This document shows, in pieces, positions 1-8,524 of a stretch of DNA of 36,038 bases; the stretch's first letter is position 1; each line of letters starts with the position of its first letter. The notes under the pieces are model-generated. The model saw nothing but the letters and a program-made list of their open reading frames with translations. It did no database searches and was not told the DNA's origin. The stretch is from assembly GCA_025936175.1 (NCBI GenBank), contig JAICTV010000027.1, positions 1 to 36,038 on the forward strand, given 5' to 3'. A program made the translations under genes and the position numbers. The DNA is from Phycisphaerae bacterium (GTDB lineage Bacteria > Planctomycetota > Phycisphaerae > Tepidisphaerales > Tepidisphaeraceae).

Positions 1-435
1 CATGTAGATTTTGCTCAGCAGGTTTTGCTGGTTCACGAGCGACAAGCCGCCGGTGCCGATCGCCTGCGAGATGAACATCCACGGGATCAGCCCCGCGAAG
101 ATGAAGAGCGACGTTGACAAGCCCTCCGGCAGCTTGTTGTTCACGCCCATCCCGCGCTTGCCGAAGATCAGCGTGAAAACCATCACGCTCATCACCGGCG
201 CGAGCACCGCCCAGGCGACGCCGAGCACCGCCTGCTTGTAGCGCACTTTCACGTCGCGCCAGATCAGGAAGTAGAGCAGCTCGCGGTGGCTCCACAGCTC
301 GCGCCAATCGACGGCGATCCAGCCCTTGCGGGGCCGGATCACCAGTTCGGCATTGGCCGCCGCGTAATCCAGGGTCGTGGGGGCTTGCTGCTCGACCGGC
401 TTGGTCAATTCCAACTGCGACACGGAAATACTCAT
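1..435 (-). CDS. ABC-2 type polysaccharide export permease, N-terminal part
   Basis: The frame reads leftward from an ATG at 433-435 and is open to the window edge, so only the first 145 residues are visible. After a polar N-terminus of about 50 residues comes the segment WRDVKVRYKQAVLGVAWAVL, typical of the amphipathic interface region and first membrane helix of ABC-2 permeases that export O-antigen, teichoic acid or capsule (Wzm/KpsM/TagG type). A second hydrophobic stretch (LFIFAGLIPWMFISQAI) follows after a short loop. The protein would form the membrane channel of an ABC exporter whose ATPase partner should lie outside the window to the left. The glycosyltransferases that follow fit this role. 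Truncation is by the window edge. Family assignment is firm; the exported substrate is unknown. Confidence 0.85.
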   Translation of the reverse strand, partial: MSISVSQLELTKPVEQQAPTTLDYAAANAELVIRPRKGWIAVDWRELWSHRELLYFLIWRDVKVRYKQAVLGVAWAVLAPVMSVMVFTLIFGKRGMGVNNKLPEGLSTSLFIFAGLIPWMFISQAIGTGGLSLVNQQNLLSKIYM

Positions 436-727
436 GTTGCGAACACCCGGCCCGGACGCACCGCAAAGCGGGGCGGCGTTTTTTGCGCCTCGAAACACCA
501 AGGCGCTTGTCCGGCCAAGACTTATCGACCAGTTTTCTATCCAGTCATGAAGCGCGCGCGACCCACGCAGGCCGCGCGCCTTCCGGCGTCAATAACATCG
601 TCCGTCGGCGAGACCGACTGAGGCTCACAATCAACAAAAACCCTAGGCGCCTCGCGCAGGAGTTGCGCGGACGCACGACCCATAATCCACTCGACCGGTG
701 TAACCGCAACCCAAAGCGTCGACAATC
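436..727. other. Intergenic region upstream of the ABC permease
   Basis: No convincing protein or RNA gene is seen. The stretch should carry the promoter of the leftward ABC permease. I found no clear Shine-Dalgarno site for that gene and no good sigma70 pair. Short open frames on both strands have arginine-rich, low-complexity translations and look like chance. Confidence 0.4.
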
Positions 728-768
728 GCAAAAACACACCGGCGGCTGGAGAAAATCTCCAACCGCCG
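728..768 (-). terminator. Intrinsic terminator of the 895-aa LEPR/beta-helix gene
   Basis: Read on the minus strand, 741-767 forms a 12-bp stem (GGCGGTTGGAGA paired with TCTCCAGCCGCC, one G-U pair) around a short loop. A T-rich tract (GTGTGTTTTT) follows at 729-739. It lies about 80 bp beyond the stop codon of the gene at 847-3534. On the plus strand the G-U pair becomes a C-A mismatch and there is no T-tract, so the signal is directional. Confidence 0.8.
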
Positions 769-846
769 ATGCGGGGCGTAGCTCACAAAATCTCACGCCG
801 CGCCGCTCGGGTTCAGCGCAGCGGTCGGTCGGCAGCCCACCTTCGA

Positions 847-3534
847 TTAATCATCAAACCGAACCGTCGGCGTCGGCAGCTTGCCCATCGCCGCGCCGGC
901 GGTGACTCCGTCCACGCTCACCGTGTACGTCGAGCCGAGCGTCACATCCTTGAACACGTCATCCTTCACCTGCACGTACGCCTCCCACTGATCCGCCGTC
1001 TTGTACTCGCCCACGATGTTGATCCCGCCGTGCGCGCTGGCGCCGATCGTCGGCATCGGCCAGACGTTGTCGCTGATGAGGCGGAAGCCGTTGAGGTCCC
1101 CGGCGGCGACGTAGACCGGCGCCGACTCGTACGCGCCGGTCTCCAGGTGCGGCGCGATGTACACGTTGTTGGTGAGCGTGAAGCCGTCCACCTTGTTCCC
1201 GACCTTGAGGAACTTGCCGGTCGTTCCCTCGTTGATCACCGTGTTGTGCACGATGTACAGGTCGCTGATGCCGCGGTCGTAATCGTCGCTCCACCCGCTC
1301 ACGTCGAAGGCGATGTGATCGTCGCGGAACAGCACGTTGTCGCGAAGCATGATGTGATCGATGCCGTGGCTCACCTTGAAGGTCGAGTCCACGATCTCGT
1401 TCTTCTCGCACACCACCCACTCGAGCCGCGCGCCCTTATCGTCGAGCCCCGCGCCGGCGTCGAGCGGTCCGAGCATCGTGAAGCTGCCGGTGAACTTGTT
1501 CCCCGCGACGTAGATGTAGTTGCCCTTGTGCAGCGTGATCGTGCCGCGCAGGCCGTTGGTCGTGGGGTCATTGGTGAAATCGTTGTTGGCGATCAGCACG
1601 CGATCGGCGCCGGCCATGCGGAGCACGTGCGACTGATACGAGTCCGGCACGGTGTTGCCGACGATCACCATGTCCGAGCCCTGCACCCACATGAAGTAAG
1701 TGCGCAGTCCGGTGAGCTTGGGCACGTCGTTGTCCTGCACGAGCACGCCCTGCGGGTACCCGTTGGAATTGATCGCGTAGCCGACGTCGATGAACGAGCA
1801 GTCGCGAACGGTGACGTTCGTCCCGCCGACGCGGACGCCGTCGTTGTAGCCCTCTTCCTGCAGCGTCGTGTAGACGCTGTCGAACGCGACGTCGTGCACG
1901 AGCACGTCGGTCCCGCCGAGCGTCGTGAAGATCGCCTCGAAATCCTGCGCGCCCGCCCACTTCATGACCGGCTTGGCGCCGGTCCCGTACGCGCCGACTT
2001 CCACATTGCTGTGGCCGAGGTTCATGCCGTCCTTGACCGTGTACGTCCCCCCGCGCTCGAAGAGGATTGCGGTGTTGTCGTCCACGAGCTGCGCCGCGCG
2101 GGCGAAGGTCTTGACGGCGTTGGCGGTGCTCGAGCCGTTGTTGGCGTCGTTGCCGTCCGGGCTGACGTAGATCGCGTGACGATTCGCCGCCGCGATCGTC
2201 ACCTTCGTCTGCACGGTGTCGCTCTTGCCGGCATCGTTGGTCAGCTTGAGCGTGATCGTGTACGTGCCGGGCTTGGTGTACGCGTGGGCGGCGTTGAAGC
2301 CGACCATCGTGTTGTACTTCGTGCCGTCGGCGTCGCCGAAATCCCACTCGTACTTGGCCTTGAGCACGTCGCCGCTCTTGAGGGTGCTCTTGAGCGCGTT
2401 GACGTGGATGGCATTGCCCGCCGAGACGGACGTGTCGAGCACATCGATGACGGCGAGCGGCGCGGAAGCGTCGTTGTTGGTCGTCGTGCCGCCGCCCGTA
2501 TTCGTGTTCGTGCCACCACCGGTGTTGCCGCCGGTGTTCGTGTTCGTGCCGCCGCCGCCGGTGTTCGTATTCGTCCCGCCGCCGGTGTTGTTGCTATCGG
2601 TGCCGCCGCCACCGGTGTTGGTCGTGGTTCCGCCGCCGCCGTTGTTGTTGTCATCCACCTTCTGCGGCGTGGTGCCGTTGACGACGTAGAACGTGATCGT
2701 CATTTCGGTGCCGAACTGCCCGCGGGTGTTCTTTCCGCCGTACGGCGTGGCCTTAAGCGTGTGCGTCCCGTTCGTCGGGAGCCACGAGCCCAGGCGGCCG
2801 TCCTCGTCGCCGGCAAGGGCGAACGGCGGGGCGTTCTCGATCTTCGTCAGCTCGTTGCCGTCGTACTGGAAGCGGACAGACCCCGTGCTGCCGGCGGGGG
2901 AAACGGTCGCGATCACGTTGAGCTTCCGGGGAAGCTTGGAAAGATCGACCGACGCGCCGTCGGTCAGGTCCATCAGCGTTTTCCCGGTGAGGGAATCGAC
3001 CAGCGTCAGCTTGGTGACGGCGACCTGGAAGTTCTTGTTCTTGTGCTTCCAGATCTTGCTCGGATTATCACCCGCGCCGGCGGTGACTTTATCGGCCCCT
3101 TGTCCGCCGCTGATGATCAGGTCGTCGCCGCCGCCGCCGACGAGCGTGTCGACGCCACCGCCGCCGAGGATCGTGTCACTGCCCGAACCGCCCTCGATGT
3201 AGTCGTTGCCGCCACCGGCGCGAACGAAAGAGCTCTTGCTCAGCGCCTTGTCGATCGTCACCGTGTCGGTCTTCTCGCCGCCGATCACGCGGATCGACTT
3301 GATGTCGTGGAGCAGGTAGTGCCCCTTGGCGTCGTTCGCCCGCGCGTAGAGGGTCGTGCCGTTGGAGTCCGGCGAGACGCTGATGCGGTTGTTGCCGTTG
3401 GCGTTGCCCTGGAGGATGAGCATCCCGTCCACGAGCTGGACCGACGACATGAGCCGGCGGTCTTCCAAAGCTTCGAAGAGCGCGTTGCCGACGTTCCCGA
3501 CGTTTGACTTTCGAGTGGCGTTTTCGATCTTCAT
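847..3534 (-). CDS. Secreted LEPR-tagged RTX / PKD / beta-helix protein (paralog 1)
   Basis: This 895-aa protein lacks a classical signal peptide but carries LEDRRLMS at residues 23-30, a variant of the LEPR-XLL tag found near the N-terminus of large exported planctomycete proteins. Aspartate- and glycine-rich nonapeptide repeats of RTX type (GGxGxD), expected to bind calcium, lie at about 107-156. An Ig-like beta domain follows at about 165-288, then a Gly/Thr/Asn linker at 293-353, a PKD domain at 355-448 (WDFGD and the closing AHAYTKPGTYTITLKL), and a 440-residue right-handed beta-helix of pectate-lyase type opening with IYVSPDGNDANNG. Such beta-helices bind or cut acidic polysaccharide, or epimerise it, but no catalytic residue can be assigned by eye. 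A second protein with the same domain order lies at 8525-11329. Glycosyltransferases and a polysaccharide exporter surround both, suggesting a cell-surface role. The domain layout is clear; enzymatic activity is unproven. Confidence 0.85.
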   Translation of the reverse strand: MKIENATRKSNVGNVGNALFEALEDRRLMSSVQLVDGMLILQGNANGNNRISVSPDSNGTTLYARANDAKGHYLLHDIKSIRVIGGEKTDTVTIDKALSKSSFVRAGGGNDYIEGGSGSDTILGGGGVDTLVGGGGDDLIISGGQGADKVTAGAGDNPSKIWKHKNKNFQVAVTKLTLVDSLTGKTLMDLTDGASVDLSKLPRKLNVIATVSPAGSTGSVRFQYDGNELTKIENAPPFALAGDEDGRLGSWLPTNGTHTLKATPYGGKNTRGQFGTEMTITFYVVNGTTPQKVDDNNNGGGGTTTNTGGGGTDSNNTGGGTNTNTGGGGTNTNTGGNTGGGTNTNTGGGTTTNNDASAPLAVIDVLDTSVSAGNAIHVNALKSTLKSGDVLKAKYEWDFGDADGTKYNTMVGFNAAHAYTKPGTYTITLKLTNDAGKSDTVQTKVTIAAANRHAIYVSPDGNDANNGSSTANAVKTFARAAQLVDDNTAILFERGGTYTVKDGMNLGHSNVEVGAYGTGAKPVMKWAGAQDFEAIFTTLGGTDVLVHDVAFDSVYTTLQEEGYNDGVRVGGTNVTVRDCSFIDVGYAINSNGYPQGVLVQDNDVPKLTGLRTYFMWVQGSDMVIVGNTVPDSYQSHVLRMAGADRVLIANNDFTNDPTTNGLRGTITLHKGNYIYVAGNKFTGSFTMLGPLDAGAGLDDKGARLEWVVCEKNEIVDSTFKVSHGIDHIMLRDNVLFRDDHIAFDVSGWSDDYDRGISDLYIVHNTVINEGTTGKFLKVGNKVDGFTLTNNVYIAPHLETGAYESAPVYVAAGDLNGFRLISDNVWPMPTIGASAHGGINIVGEYKTADQWEAYVQVKDDVFKDVTLGSTYTVSVDGVTAGAAMGKLPTPTVRFDD
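2476..2658 (-). repeat. In-frame low-complexity tandem repeat encoding a Gly/Thr/Asn linker
   Basis: About 180 bp of imperfect tandem repeat encodes units such as GGGTNTNT and GGGGTNTNT between the Ig-like and PKD domains. The DNA shows repeated CGCCGCCGGTGTTCGTGTT-like units on the plus strand. Linkers of this kind tend to vary in length by slippage. The paralog has a Ser/Gly-rich linker at the same position, so spacing is conserved while sequence is not. Confidence 0.75.
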
Positions 3535-3543
3535 GCCACTCGA
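3511..3543 (-). promoter_or_regulatory. Stem-loop presenting the start codon of the 895-aa gene
   Basis: TCGAGTGGC (3511-3519) and GCCACTCGA (3535-3543) are perfect 9-bp complements. In the minus-strand mRNA they form a hairpin whose 15-nt loop begins with the AUG (3532-3534). No Shine-Dalgarno sequence precedes this AUG. The structure may regulate initiation or be fortuitous. Confidence 0.4.
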
Positions 3544-3757
3544 ATCGGGATGAAATTTGCGTCAAAGAACCGGTATCTGTACTGGAAAGCGGATATTTAT
3601 CGGGGGACGTTGGCGGATAGACGGCGCGGACGGCGCGCAGCGCACAAGTTCACGTCCGATAGTTTTTGTCACGCTGACGTTGGTATCGCGCACGCCGCGG
3701 AAGCACGACGCATCGCGCGTGCCGTGGGTGCGGTGCGAAAGGCGGGTGAGGGGGGCG

Positions 3758-5497
3758 CTAGGCTTGACGTCTGTACACGAGGACCGTCCGCCGGCTCTTC
3801 CACTCGCGGACGGCGGGCATCCAGTCGAACGGGAACCAAACCGGCGTTCGCGGCTCGATCGTCCGATCGAGCGCGTAACCCAGCCCCTCGAGCCCCGACC
3901 ACTGCTTGATGTCGAACCCGCTCTCCCGCCGCAGCATCTCGGCGCGGGCGGGCATCGTCCGCGCGGCTTCGATGAAGTTCAGTTTCCCCGCCGCGCTGTA
4001 GATCCAGCGCGGCAGGTCCTTGCGCTGTGAGGCGATCTGCTGGATCGATCTGCCATCGTTCCGATAACCGAGGAGGTCGAGCCGCATCGAGCCGGGGTTG
4101 CGCGCGAAGGTGCTGAGGACGGAGACCGAGTCGTTGCGGGTGAGCGTCCGCTCGACGTCCCGTTCGGCCGCGATCTCGAAGGTGCCGTTGAGCGCGTGCC
4201 AGGTGAAGGTGGCGAAGCAGAGGTTGATGGTCGCCAGGAGGAGGATCGTAGTCGTCGCGAGGTGACGGGCCCGCTGAAGCCGGCCCGCGGCTAAAAGTGC
4301 GGTCAGCCCGCACGCGACGATCGGGAACATCGCCAGTGCGAAGATCGTGAAGAACCGATCCTGCGGGTATTGGATGCGCGACAGCCCCAGCGTCAGCACG
4401 CTGATCGCCGGTAGCGCCAGCAGCACCCAGCGCCGCGGACGCGCGACGATGAAAGCGCACACGGCGACGATGACCACGAGCGTCCCCGCCGGGCCGAAGT
4501 TATCGAGCACGCATCCGAGTGATTGCAGGACGCGGGAGCGGATCCCGCCGCCGCCCCAGACGTCGGCGTCGATCCCCGGCCCGCCGATCCAGAAGCGCAT
4601 CCGCTGCACCCACGTGTGCGGCGCGTAGACGATGTTGAGCAGCGCGTATGCAATAAACCCGCCGGTGACGCTGTAGACCATCGCGGAGGTTGCCTTCTCC
4701 GCGCCGCCCGGCTGACGTTCGCCCTGGCGCCACAGCATGGCGATGAGCCCGAGGTACGGCAGCACGAACATCGGCGCCGCCAGCTCCTTGCTGCTGATCG
4801 CGCAGACGGCCCAGACGCTCATCCAGATCCCGCGCTTCAGCGTCATGCCCAGGAAGAGGATGCGGACGTACACCGCCAGCGCGAGGGCGGCGAACGCGAT
4901 CATCGGACTGTCGGGCCGGGCACTGGGCAGCGACCAGACCAGCGCCCAGTTGGTGGCCACGCAAAACAGCAGCGCCGCGCCGATCGCGAAGCGCGAGCGC
5001 GTCACCAGCCGCAGCGTGTGCGCCAGGTACGCGATGCCGAACATCCCGAGCGCCAAAAAGATGACGCGGCTCTGGAGGATCAGAAACCCGATCTGCTCGA
5101 AAGGATGCTTGAAACCAAAAGGATAGGTGGCGGCCGGATGTGCAAGCTCGCCGGTCAATTTCCAGTACCCCAACGTCAGCGCATACCCGGGCGCCAGCAC
5201 GAAGTTTTCCATGGGCCCGTACTTGTGAAATGCCGTGCCGTGGGTGGCGAAGAACTTGAGCGCCTGCATCGGCTGATAGATCTCATCCAGGTAATCCTGC
5301 GTCGCCGGCAGCATGAAGCGGATGCTCGGCGCCGCGAGGACCAGAATGATGAGGCAGGGAATGACGATGTGCGCGTGCCGCGCGACCCACGTCGGTCTCG
5401 CTCGGGTCGGCGCGGCGGCGGTTTGCGATGGCGCGGCGGACTCGATTTCTCCCGGCGCAACATCATCCGGAAGAAAATCGTCACTCGTCGTCGTCAT
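3758..5497 (-). CDS. Polytopic GT-C type glycosyltransferase (family 39/83-like)
   Basis: This 579-aa integral membrane protein has a polar cytoplasmic N-terminus (about 1-45), a first membrane helix (HIVIPCLIILVLAAPSI), and then a loop containing QDYLDEIYQPMQAL. An acidic pair in the first extracytoplasmic loop is the usual catalytic signature of GT-C enzymes that use lipid-linked sugar donors. About ten further hydrophobic segments follow, then a soluble C-terminal region of roughly 130 residues. It probably transfers a sugar from a polyprenyl-phosphate donor onto a glycan or protein outside the cytoplasm. A nearby family 2 enzyme (7673-8419) of the dolichyl-phosphate-mannose-synthase type could make such a donor. 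The start is an ATG, divergent from the gene at 5705. The fold class is fairly sure; donor and acceptor are unknown. Confidence 0.7.
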   Translation of the reverse strand: MTTTSDDFLPDDVAPGEIESAAPSQTAAAPTRARPTWVARHAHIVIPCLIILVLAAPSIRFMLPATQDYLDEIYQPMQALKFFATHGTAFHKYGPMENFVLAPGYALTLGYWKLTGELAHPAATYPFGFKHPFEQIGFLILQSRVIFLALGMFGIAYLAHTLRLVTRSRFAIGAALLFCVATNWALVWSLPSARPDSPMIAFAALALAVYVRILFLGMTLKRGIWMSVWAVCAISSKELAAPMFVLPYLGLIAMLWRQGERQPGGAEKATSAMVYSVTGGFIAYALLNIVYAPHTWVQRMRFWIGGPGIDADVWGGGGIRSRVLQSLGCVLDNFGPAGTLVVIVAVCAFIVARPRRWVLLALPAISVLTLGLSRIQYPQDRFFTIFALAMFPIVACGLTALLAAGRLQRARHLATTTILLLATINLCFATFTWHALNGTFEIAAERDVERTLTRNDSVSVLSTFARNPGSMRLDLLGYRNDGRSIQQIASQRKDLPRWIYSAAGKLNFIEAARTMPARAEMLRRESGFDIKQWSGLEGLGYALDRTIEPRTPVWFPFDWMPAVREWKSRRTVLVYRRQA

Positions 5498-5692
5498 GGG
5501 ACGTAGGTACTCGCGTTACACATCGCGCGCGAATCGAAGAAATGAATCATCACCGCCCGCACGCCGGGGTAAAGCCGATGCGCCACCCCGGATTTCTTCG
5601 TCCGATGCGCGGGTCGCGACGATACTTTCGCGCCACGGAAGCAGCAAACTGACGCGAGCCACCCAACAACATGAAGTTTTCTTCATCCCCGA

Positions 5693-5698
5693 TATACT
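5693..5698 (+). promoter_or_regulatory. -10 element TATACT 6 nt before a GTG start (candidate leaderless promoter)
   Basis: TATACT ends exactly 6 nt before the GTG at 5705, so transcription would begin on or next to the start codon. No Shine-Dalgarno site exists in this gap and no strong -35 is visible. The same spacing occurs at ribBA (14665-14670). Confidence 0.55.
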
Positions 5699-5704
5699 CC
5701 ATTC

Positions 5705-6829
5705 GTGGGAGCAAGGATTTGCCTTTGGGCCAACACACTCACCTATCCCCAGGGGGGCGGGCACCTGTGGGTCTATCTCAACTGGGCGTTGGGCTTTCGC
5801 GCCGCGGGATGTGAGATCTTCTGGGTTGAGACGGCGTGCGCGGGCAAAGAAACTGCCGAGCTCGCCAAGGGTCTGCGTTCGAAACTCAAACCCTATGGCT
5901 TCGGCGACCGCATCGCCCTCACCGCGCCCACGGGCGGTTTCCTCCCGCTCGACGCCGTCACTGACGCCGACCTCGTGTTGAACTTCAACTATTCCGCCGA
6001 CGCCGCGATTGTCTCGCGCTTCCGCCGATCCGCGCTGATCGACATCGACCCGGGTTTGCTCCAGGTCTGGCTCAGCGAAGGTCAAGTCGCGATCGCGCCG
6101 CATCATTGCTACTTCACGATCGGCGAGACGGTCGGTTTGCCCGACGCGAAGTTCCCCTCCGGCGGGATCGACTGGATCTACACGCCGCCGTGCGTCGCGC
6201 TCGATGCCTGGCCTGTCGTCGCGACCCCGAAATACGCCGCGTTCACCACCGTCTCCAACTGGTCCACCTCGAAGGAGTGGGTCACGTTCGGGAACGAGTC
6301 GTACCACAACGACAAGCGCAGCGGCTTCGAGCCGTTCCTCGATCTCCCGCAACGCGCGCATCATCCGCTGACGCTGGCGATCTGTCAGGCGGCGGACGAG
6401 AAGTTGCGCCTCGCCGCCGACGAGCTGGAGGAAAAGCGCCGCCTGCACCGTCGCGGATGGAAGGTCGTTCACGCACACGCGGTGGCGGCGACGCCGTGGG
6501 AATATCAGCGCTTCATCCAGGCGTCCAAGGGGGAGTTCAGCTGCGCCAAGCCGTCGTGCGTGCGACTGCAGAATGCGTGGGTGAGCGATCGCACGCTCTG
6601 CTACCTCGCCAGCGGCAAGCCGGCGGTCGTGCAGCACACGGGGCCGAGCAGGATGCTCCCCGACGCCGCGGGCATCTTTCGCTTCCACGATCTCGACGAG
6701 GCCGCGCGGTGCCTCGATCAGGTCGCCGCGGATTATGAACGTCAGTGCAAGCTGGCGCGGAGCCTGGCGGAGGAGCGCTTCGACGCGAAAAAAATTGTGC
6801 CGCGCGTGCTGGAGCGGGCGTTGAATTAA
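5705..6829 (+). CDS. GT-B-like glycosyltransferase
   Basis: This 374-aa soluble protein opens with a Rossmann-like strand and a glycine-rich loop (WANTLTYPQGGGHLWVYLNWALGFRAAG), as in retaining GT-B enzymes where the N-terminal domain holds the acceptor. The C-terminal half has AWVSDRTLCYLASGKPAVVQHTGPS, matching the donor-binding region of family 1/4 enzymes, where a degraded ExxxxxE-like segment sits before GKPAV. It probably adds a sugar in surface-polysaccharide synthesis. The start is GTG with a -10 hexamer 6 nt upstream and no Shine-Dalgarno site. The polysaccharide deacetylase begins 48 bp downstream on the same strand, so the two are likely co-transcribed. The glycosyltransferase class is inferred from fold-level motifs; the sugar is unknown. 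Confidence 0.65.
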   Translation: MGARICLWANTLTYPQGGGHLWVYLNWALGFRAAGCEIFWVETACAGKETAELAKGLRSKLKPYGFGDRIALTAPTGGFLPLDAVTDADLVLNFNYSADAAIVSRFRRSALIDIDPGLLQVWLSEGQVAIAPHHCYFTIGETVGLPDAKFPSGGIDWIYTPPCVALDAWPVVATPKYAAFTTVSNWSTSKEWVTFGNESYHNDKRSGFEPFLDLPQRAHHPLTLAICQAADEKLRLAADELEEKRRLHRRGWKVVHAHAVAATPWEYQRFIQASKGEFSCAKPSCVRLQNAWVSDRTLCYLASGKPAVVQHTGPSRMLPDAAGIFRFHDLDEAARCLDQVAADYERQCKLARSLAEERFDAKKIVPRVLERALN

Positions 6830-6877
6830 TCGCCCCGGGCGGCTGTTGTTATCAGCAACAACTGGATAAGCACCACG

Positions 6878-7585
6878 ATGAGCACCCTGCAGATTCTCGG
6901 CTATCACAAGATCGGTCCCCCTTCGCCGGACGCGTGGGAAACATGGTATTACGTCCCGACCGCGACCTTCGTCCGCCAGATGACGCAACTGCGCGACGGG
7001 GGATGGAAAGTGATCAGCGAACAGACACTCCTTCGCGCGCTCGCGGCGCCGGAGTCGCTGCCGCGGCGCGCGGTGATGATCACCTTCGATGACGGCTACA
7101 GGTCAGTGCTGCATCATGCCGCCCCGGTGCTCCGCCGATTCAATTTCCCGGCGATGGTCTTTGTCCCCACGCACTACATCGGCGGCGGGAGCACGTTCGA
7201 CGCCAACACGCGCGAGCCGGTCGAGCCGATCTGCTCGTGGCAGGAGCTTCATGAGCTGGAAATCGCCGGCATCTGCGTCGAATCGCACGGCGCGTCGCAC
7301 AAGACTTTCTCCGATCTGAACGCCACCCAAATCGAATCCGAGCTGCGCGACTCAAAGATCGATCTCGAACGCGGCCTGAACAAGACGATTGGCTTCCACG
7401 CCTATCCCTACGACGATCCCGGCCGCCATCCCGATCAAACCGACGCCGCCCTGAAGCAACTGGGCTACCAGGCCGCATTCCGCTTCACCGGCGGCGCGTG
7501 CGCGTGGCCGCCGGCGAATCCGTTTCATCTCACGCGGATTCCGGTGTGGCCTGACACTGATCTGTCGAAAGAGTTGACCGCTTAA
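6878..7585 (+). CDS. Polysaccharide deacetylase (carbohydrate esterase family 4, NodB-like)
   Basis: The 235-aa protein has the family 4 motifs in order. TFDDGY at residues 69-74 supplies the catalytic base and the first metal-binding Asp. SHGASH at 136-141 supplies the two metal-binding His (137 and 141). FHAYPYDDPG near 168-177 corresponds to the RxPY/W groove motif. It should remove N- or O-acetyl groups from a polysaccharide such as an N-acetylglucosamine polymer. No signal peptide is seen, so a cytoplasmic site or non-classical export must be assumed. It follows the GT-B-like gene by 48 bp, consistent with synthesis and modification of the same glycan. Its stop codon abuts a palindromic repeat. 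Confidence 0.88.
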   Translation: MSTLQILGYHKIGPPSPDAWETWYYVPTATFVRQMTQLRDGGWKVISEQTLLRALAAPESLPRRAVMITFDDGYRSVLHHAAPVLRRFNFPAMVFVPTHYIGGGSTFDANTREPVEPICSWQELHELEIAGICVESHGASHKTFSDLNATQIESELRDSKIDLERGLNKTIGFHAYPYDDPGRHPDQTDAALKQLGYQAAFRFTGGACAWPPANPFHLTRIPVWPDTDLSKELTA

Positions 7586-7663
7586 GTAGCATGGGCGTCT
7601 CGCCCATGCCGCTTCGGACGTTGCCTGGTGATGGAACAGGCATGGCCGAGACGGCCATGCTAC
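7586..7663. repeat. Paired-hairpin palindromic element, family B, between convergent genes
   Basis: The arms at 7586-7610 and 7639-7663 are inverted repeats of 25 bp with two mismatches. Each arm is also a hairpin on its own: GCATGGGCG-TCT-CGCCCATGC on the left and GCATGGCCG-AGA-CGGCCATGC on the right. The two differences between the arms are compensatory inside each hairpin. It starts directly after the TAA of the deacetylase and ends 9 bp before the stop of the convergent gene. A related element is at 34598-34690. Confidence 0.8.
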
Positions 7664-7672
7664 GAAAGCTGC

Positions 7673-8419
7673 TTAGTCCCAGAAGCGGAAGCGGATGATG
7701 GTGAGGATTGCCTTCACGCCGTCCTTCCAGGTGATCTTCTTCCCCTCCTCGTAGCTTCGCCCGTAGTACGCCACGCCGACTTCGTAAATGCGCAGGCGCG
7801 GGCGCAGCTTGGCGATCTTGGCGGTGATCTCCGGCTCGAAGCCGAAGCGGTTGCACTTGATCGGCTTGATGCGATCGAGGACGTCCTTGCGGAAGACCTT
7901 GTAACACACCTCCATGTCCGTCAGGTTCAGGTTCGTGAAGCAGTTGCTGAAACCCGTGAGGAAGCGGTTGCCCAGCGTGTGATACCAGTACAGCACGCGG
8001 TGCGGCTCGCCGATGAACCGGCTGCCATACACCACGTCCGCCTTGCCTTCGATGATCGGCTGCAACAGCCGCGGGTAGTCGTCCGGGTCATACTCCAGGT
8101 CCGCGTCCTGGATCAGAACGACGTCGCCGGTGGCGAGCTTGAACCCATCCCGCAGCGCGGCGCCTTTGCCTTCGTTCGCCGGCTTGTGGAGGATCTTGAA
8201 ATCCTGTCCGGGAAACAGCGCGGGCAGTTCATCGAGCTTCTTGCCCGTGCCGTCCTTCGAGCAGTCGTTGACGCAGATGATCTCCTTGTCCAAATGCGCG
8301 GGAAGAACCGCGTGGACGACGAGCTTGATTAATTCCTGCACCGTCGCCTCCTCGTTGTAAACGGGGATGACGACGGACAGCTTCTTTGGCGCCGGCGAGG
8401 TAACGGGAGCGTCTTGCAT
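7673..8419 (-). CDS. Family 2 glycosyltransferase (dolichyl/polyprenyl-phosphate sugar synthase type)
   Basis: This 248-aa protein has the GT-A core: [11 protein letters not shown] near residue 14, VNDCSKDGT near 50-58, [12 protein letters not shown] near 82-93, and the metal/donor motif QDADLEYDP at 104-112 (DxD at 105-107). Downstream YGSRF and the segment around [12 protein letters not shown] are typical of DPM1-like cytoplasmic synthases and of enzymes related to GtrB/DesVII. No membrane helices follow the catalytic domain, so it resembles the short soluble subclass. It likely makes a polyprenyl-phosphate sugar that a GT-C enzyme such as the one at 3758-5497 could use. The ATG lies just downstream of an extended -10 motif. 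Confidence 0.88.
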   Translation of the reverse strand: MQDAPVTSPAPKKLSVVIPVYNEEATVQELIKLVVHAVLPAHLDKEIICVNDCSKDGTGKKLDELPALFPGQDFKILHKPANEGKGAALRDGFKLATGDVVLIQDADLEYDPDDYPRLLQPIIEGKADVVYGSRFIGEPHRVLYWYHTLGNRFLTGFSNCFTNLNLTDMEVCYKVFRKDVLDRIKPIKCNRFGFEPEITAKIAKLRPRLRIYEVGVAYYGRSYEEGKKITWKDGVKAILTIIRFRFWD

Positions 8420-8431
8420 ACGAGCGGCGGA

Positions 8432-8440
8432 AAGTTAGCA
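8432..8440 (-). promoter_or_regulatory. Extended -10 element TGCTAACTT upstream of the family 2 glycosyltransferase
   Basis: On the minus strand TGC-TAACTT fits the extended -10 form (TGn-TANNNT). The predicted start site would fall about 6 nt before the ATG at 8419, giving a very short leader without a Shine-Dalgarno site. It lies between the gene and the upstream terminator at 8449-8488. Confidence 0.4.
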
Positions 8441-8448
8441 CGAACAAT

Positions 8449-8488
8449 TAAAAAAAGCACCGCCCGCGATTGGGTGTCTCGCGGGCGG
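8449..8488 (-). terminator. Intrinsic terminator of the 934-aa LEPR/beta-helix gene
   Basis: On the minus strand a perfect 10-bp stem (CCGCCCGCGA with TCGCGGGCGG, 8460-8488, 9-nt loop) is followed by TGCTTTTTTTAATT. It lies 36 bp beyond the stop of the gene at 8525-11329 and just upstream of the promoter of the next leftward gene. Confidence 0.9.
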
Positions 8489-8524
8489 CCAAAGGGAAGA
8501 GAGTTATGAGACGTGACGTCGGCT

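Noticed and set aside
2476-2658. Possible minisatellite or CRISPR-like array
   Set aside because: The repeats are in frame and encode a Gly/Thr/Asn linker; there are no unique spacers of constant length.
769-3507. 912-codon open frame on the plus strand, antisense to the LEPR/beta-helix gene
   Set aside because: Its translation is Arg/Val/Ala/His-rich with no domain pattern. It mirrors the third-position bias of the real gene on the minus strand, which has clear RTX, PKD and beta-helix motifs.
5516-6988. 490-codon minus-strand frame opposite the GT-B-like gene
   Set aside because: Translation lacks recognisable motifs and is an Arg/Val/Glu-rich shadow of the plus-strand gene, which shows glycosyltransferase motifs and a promoter element.
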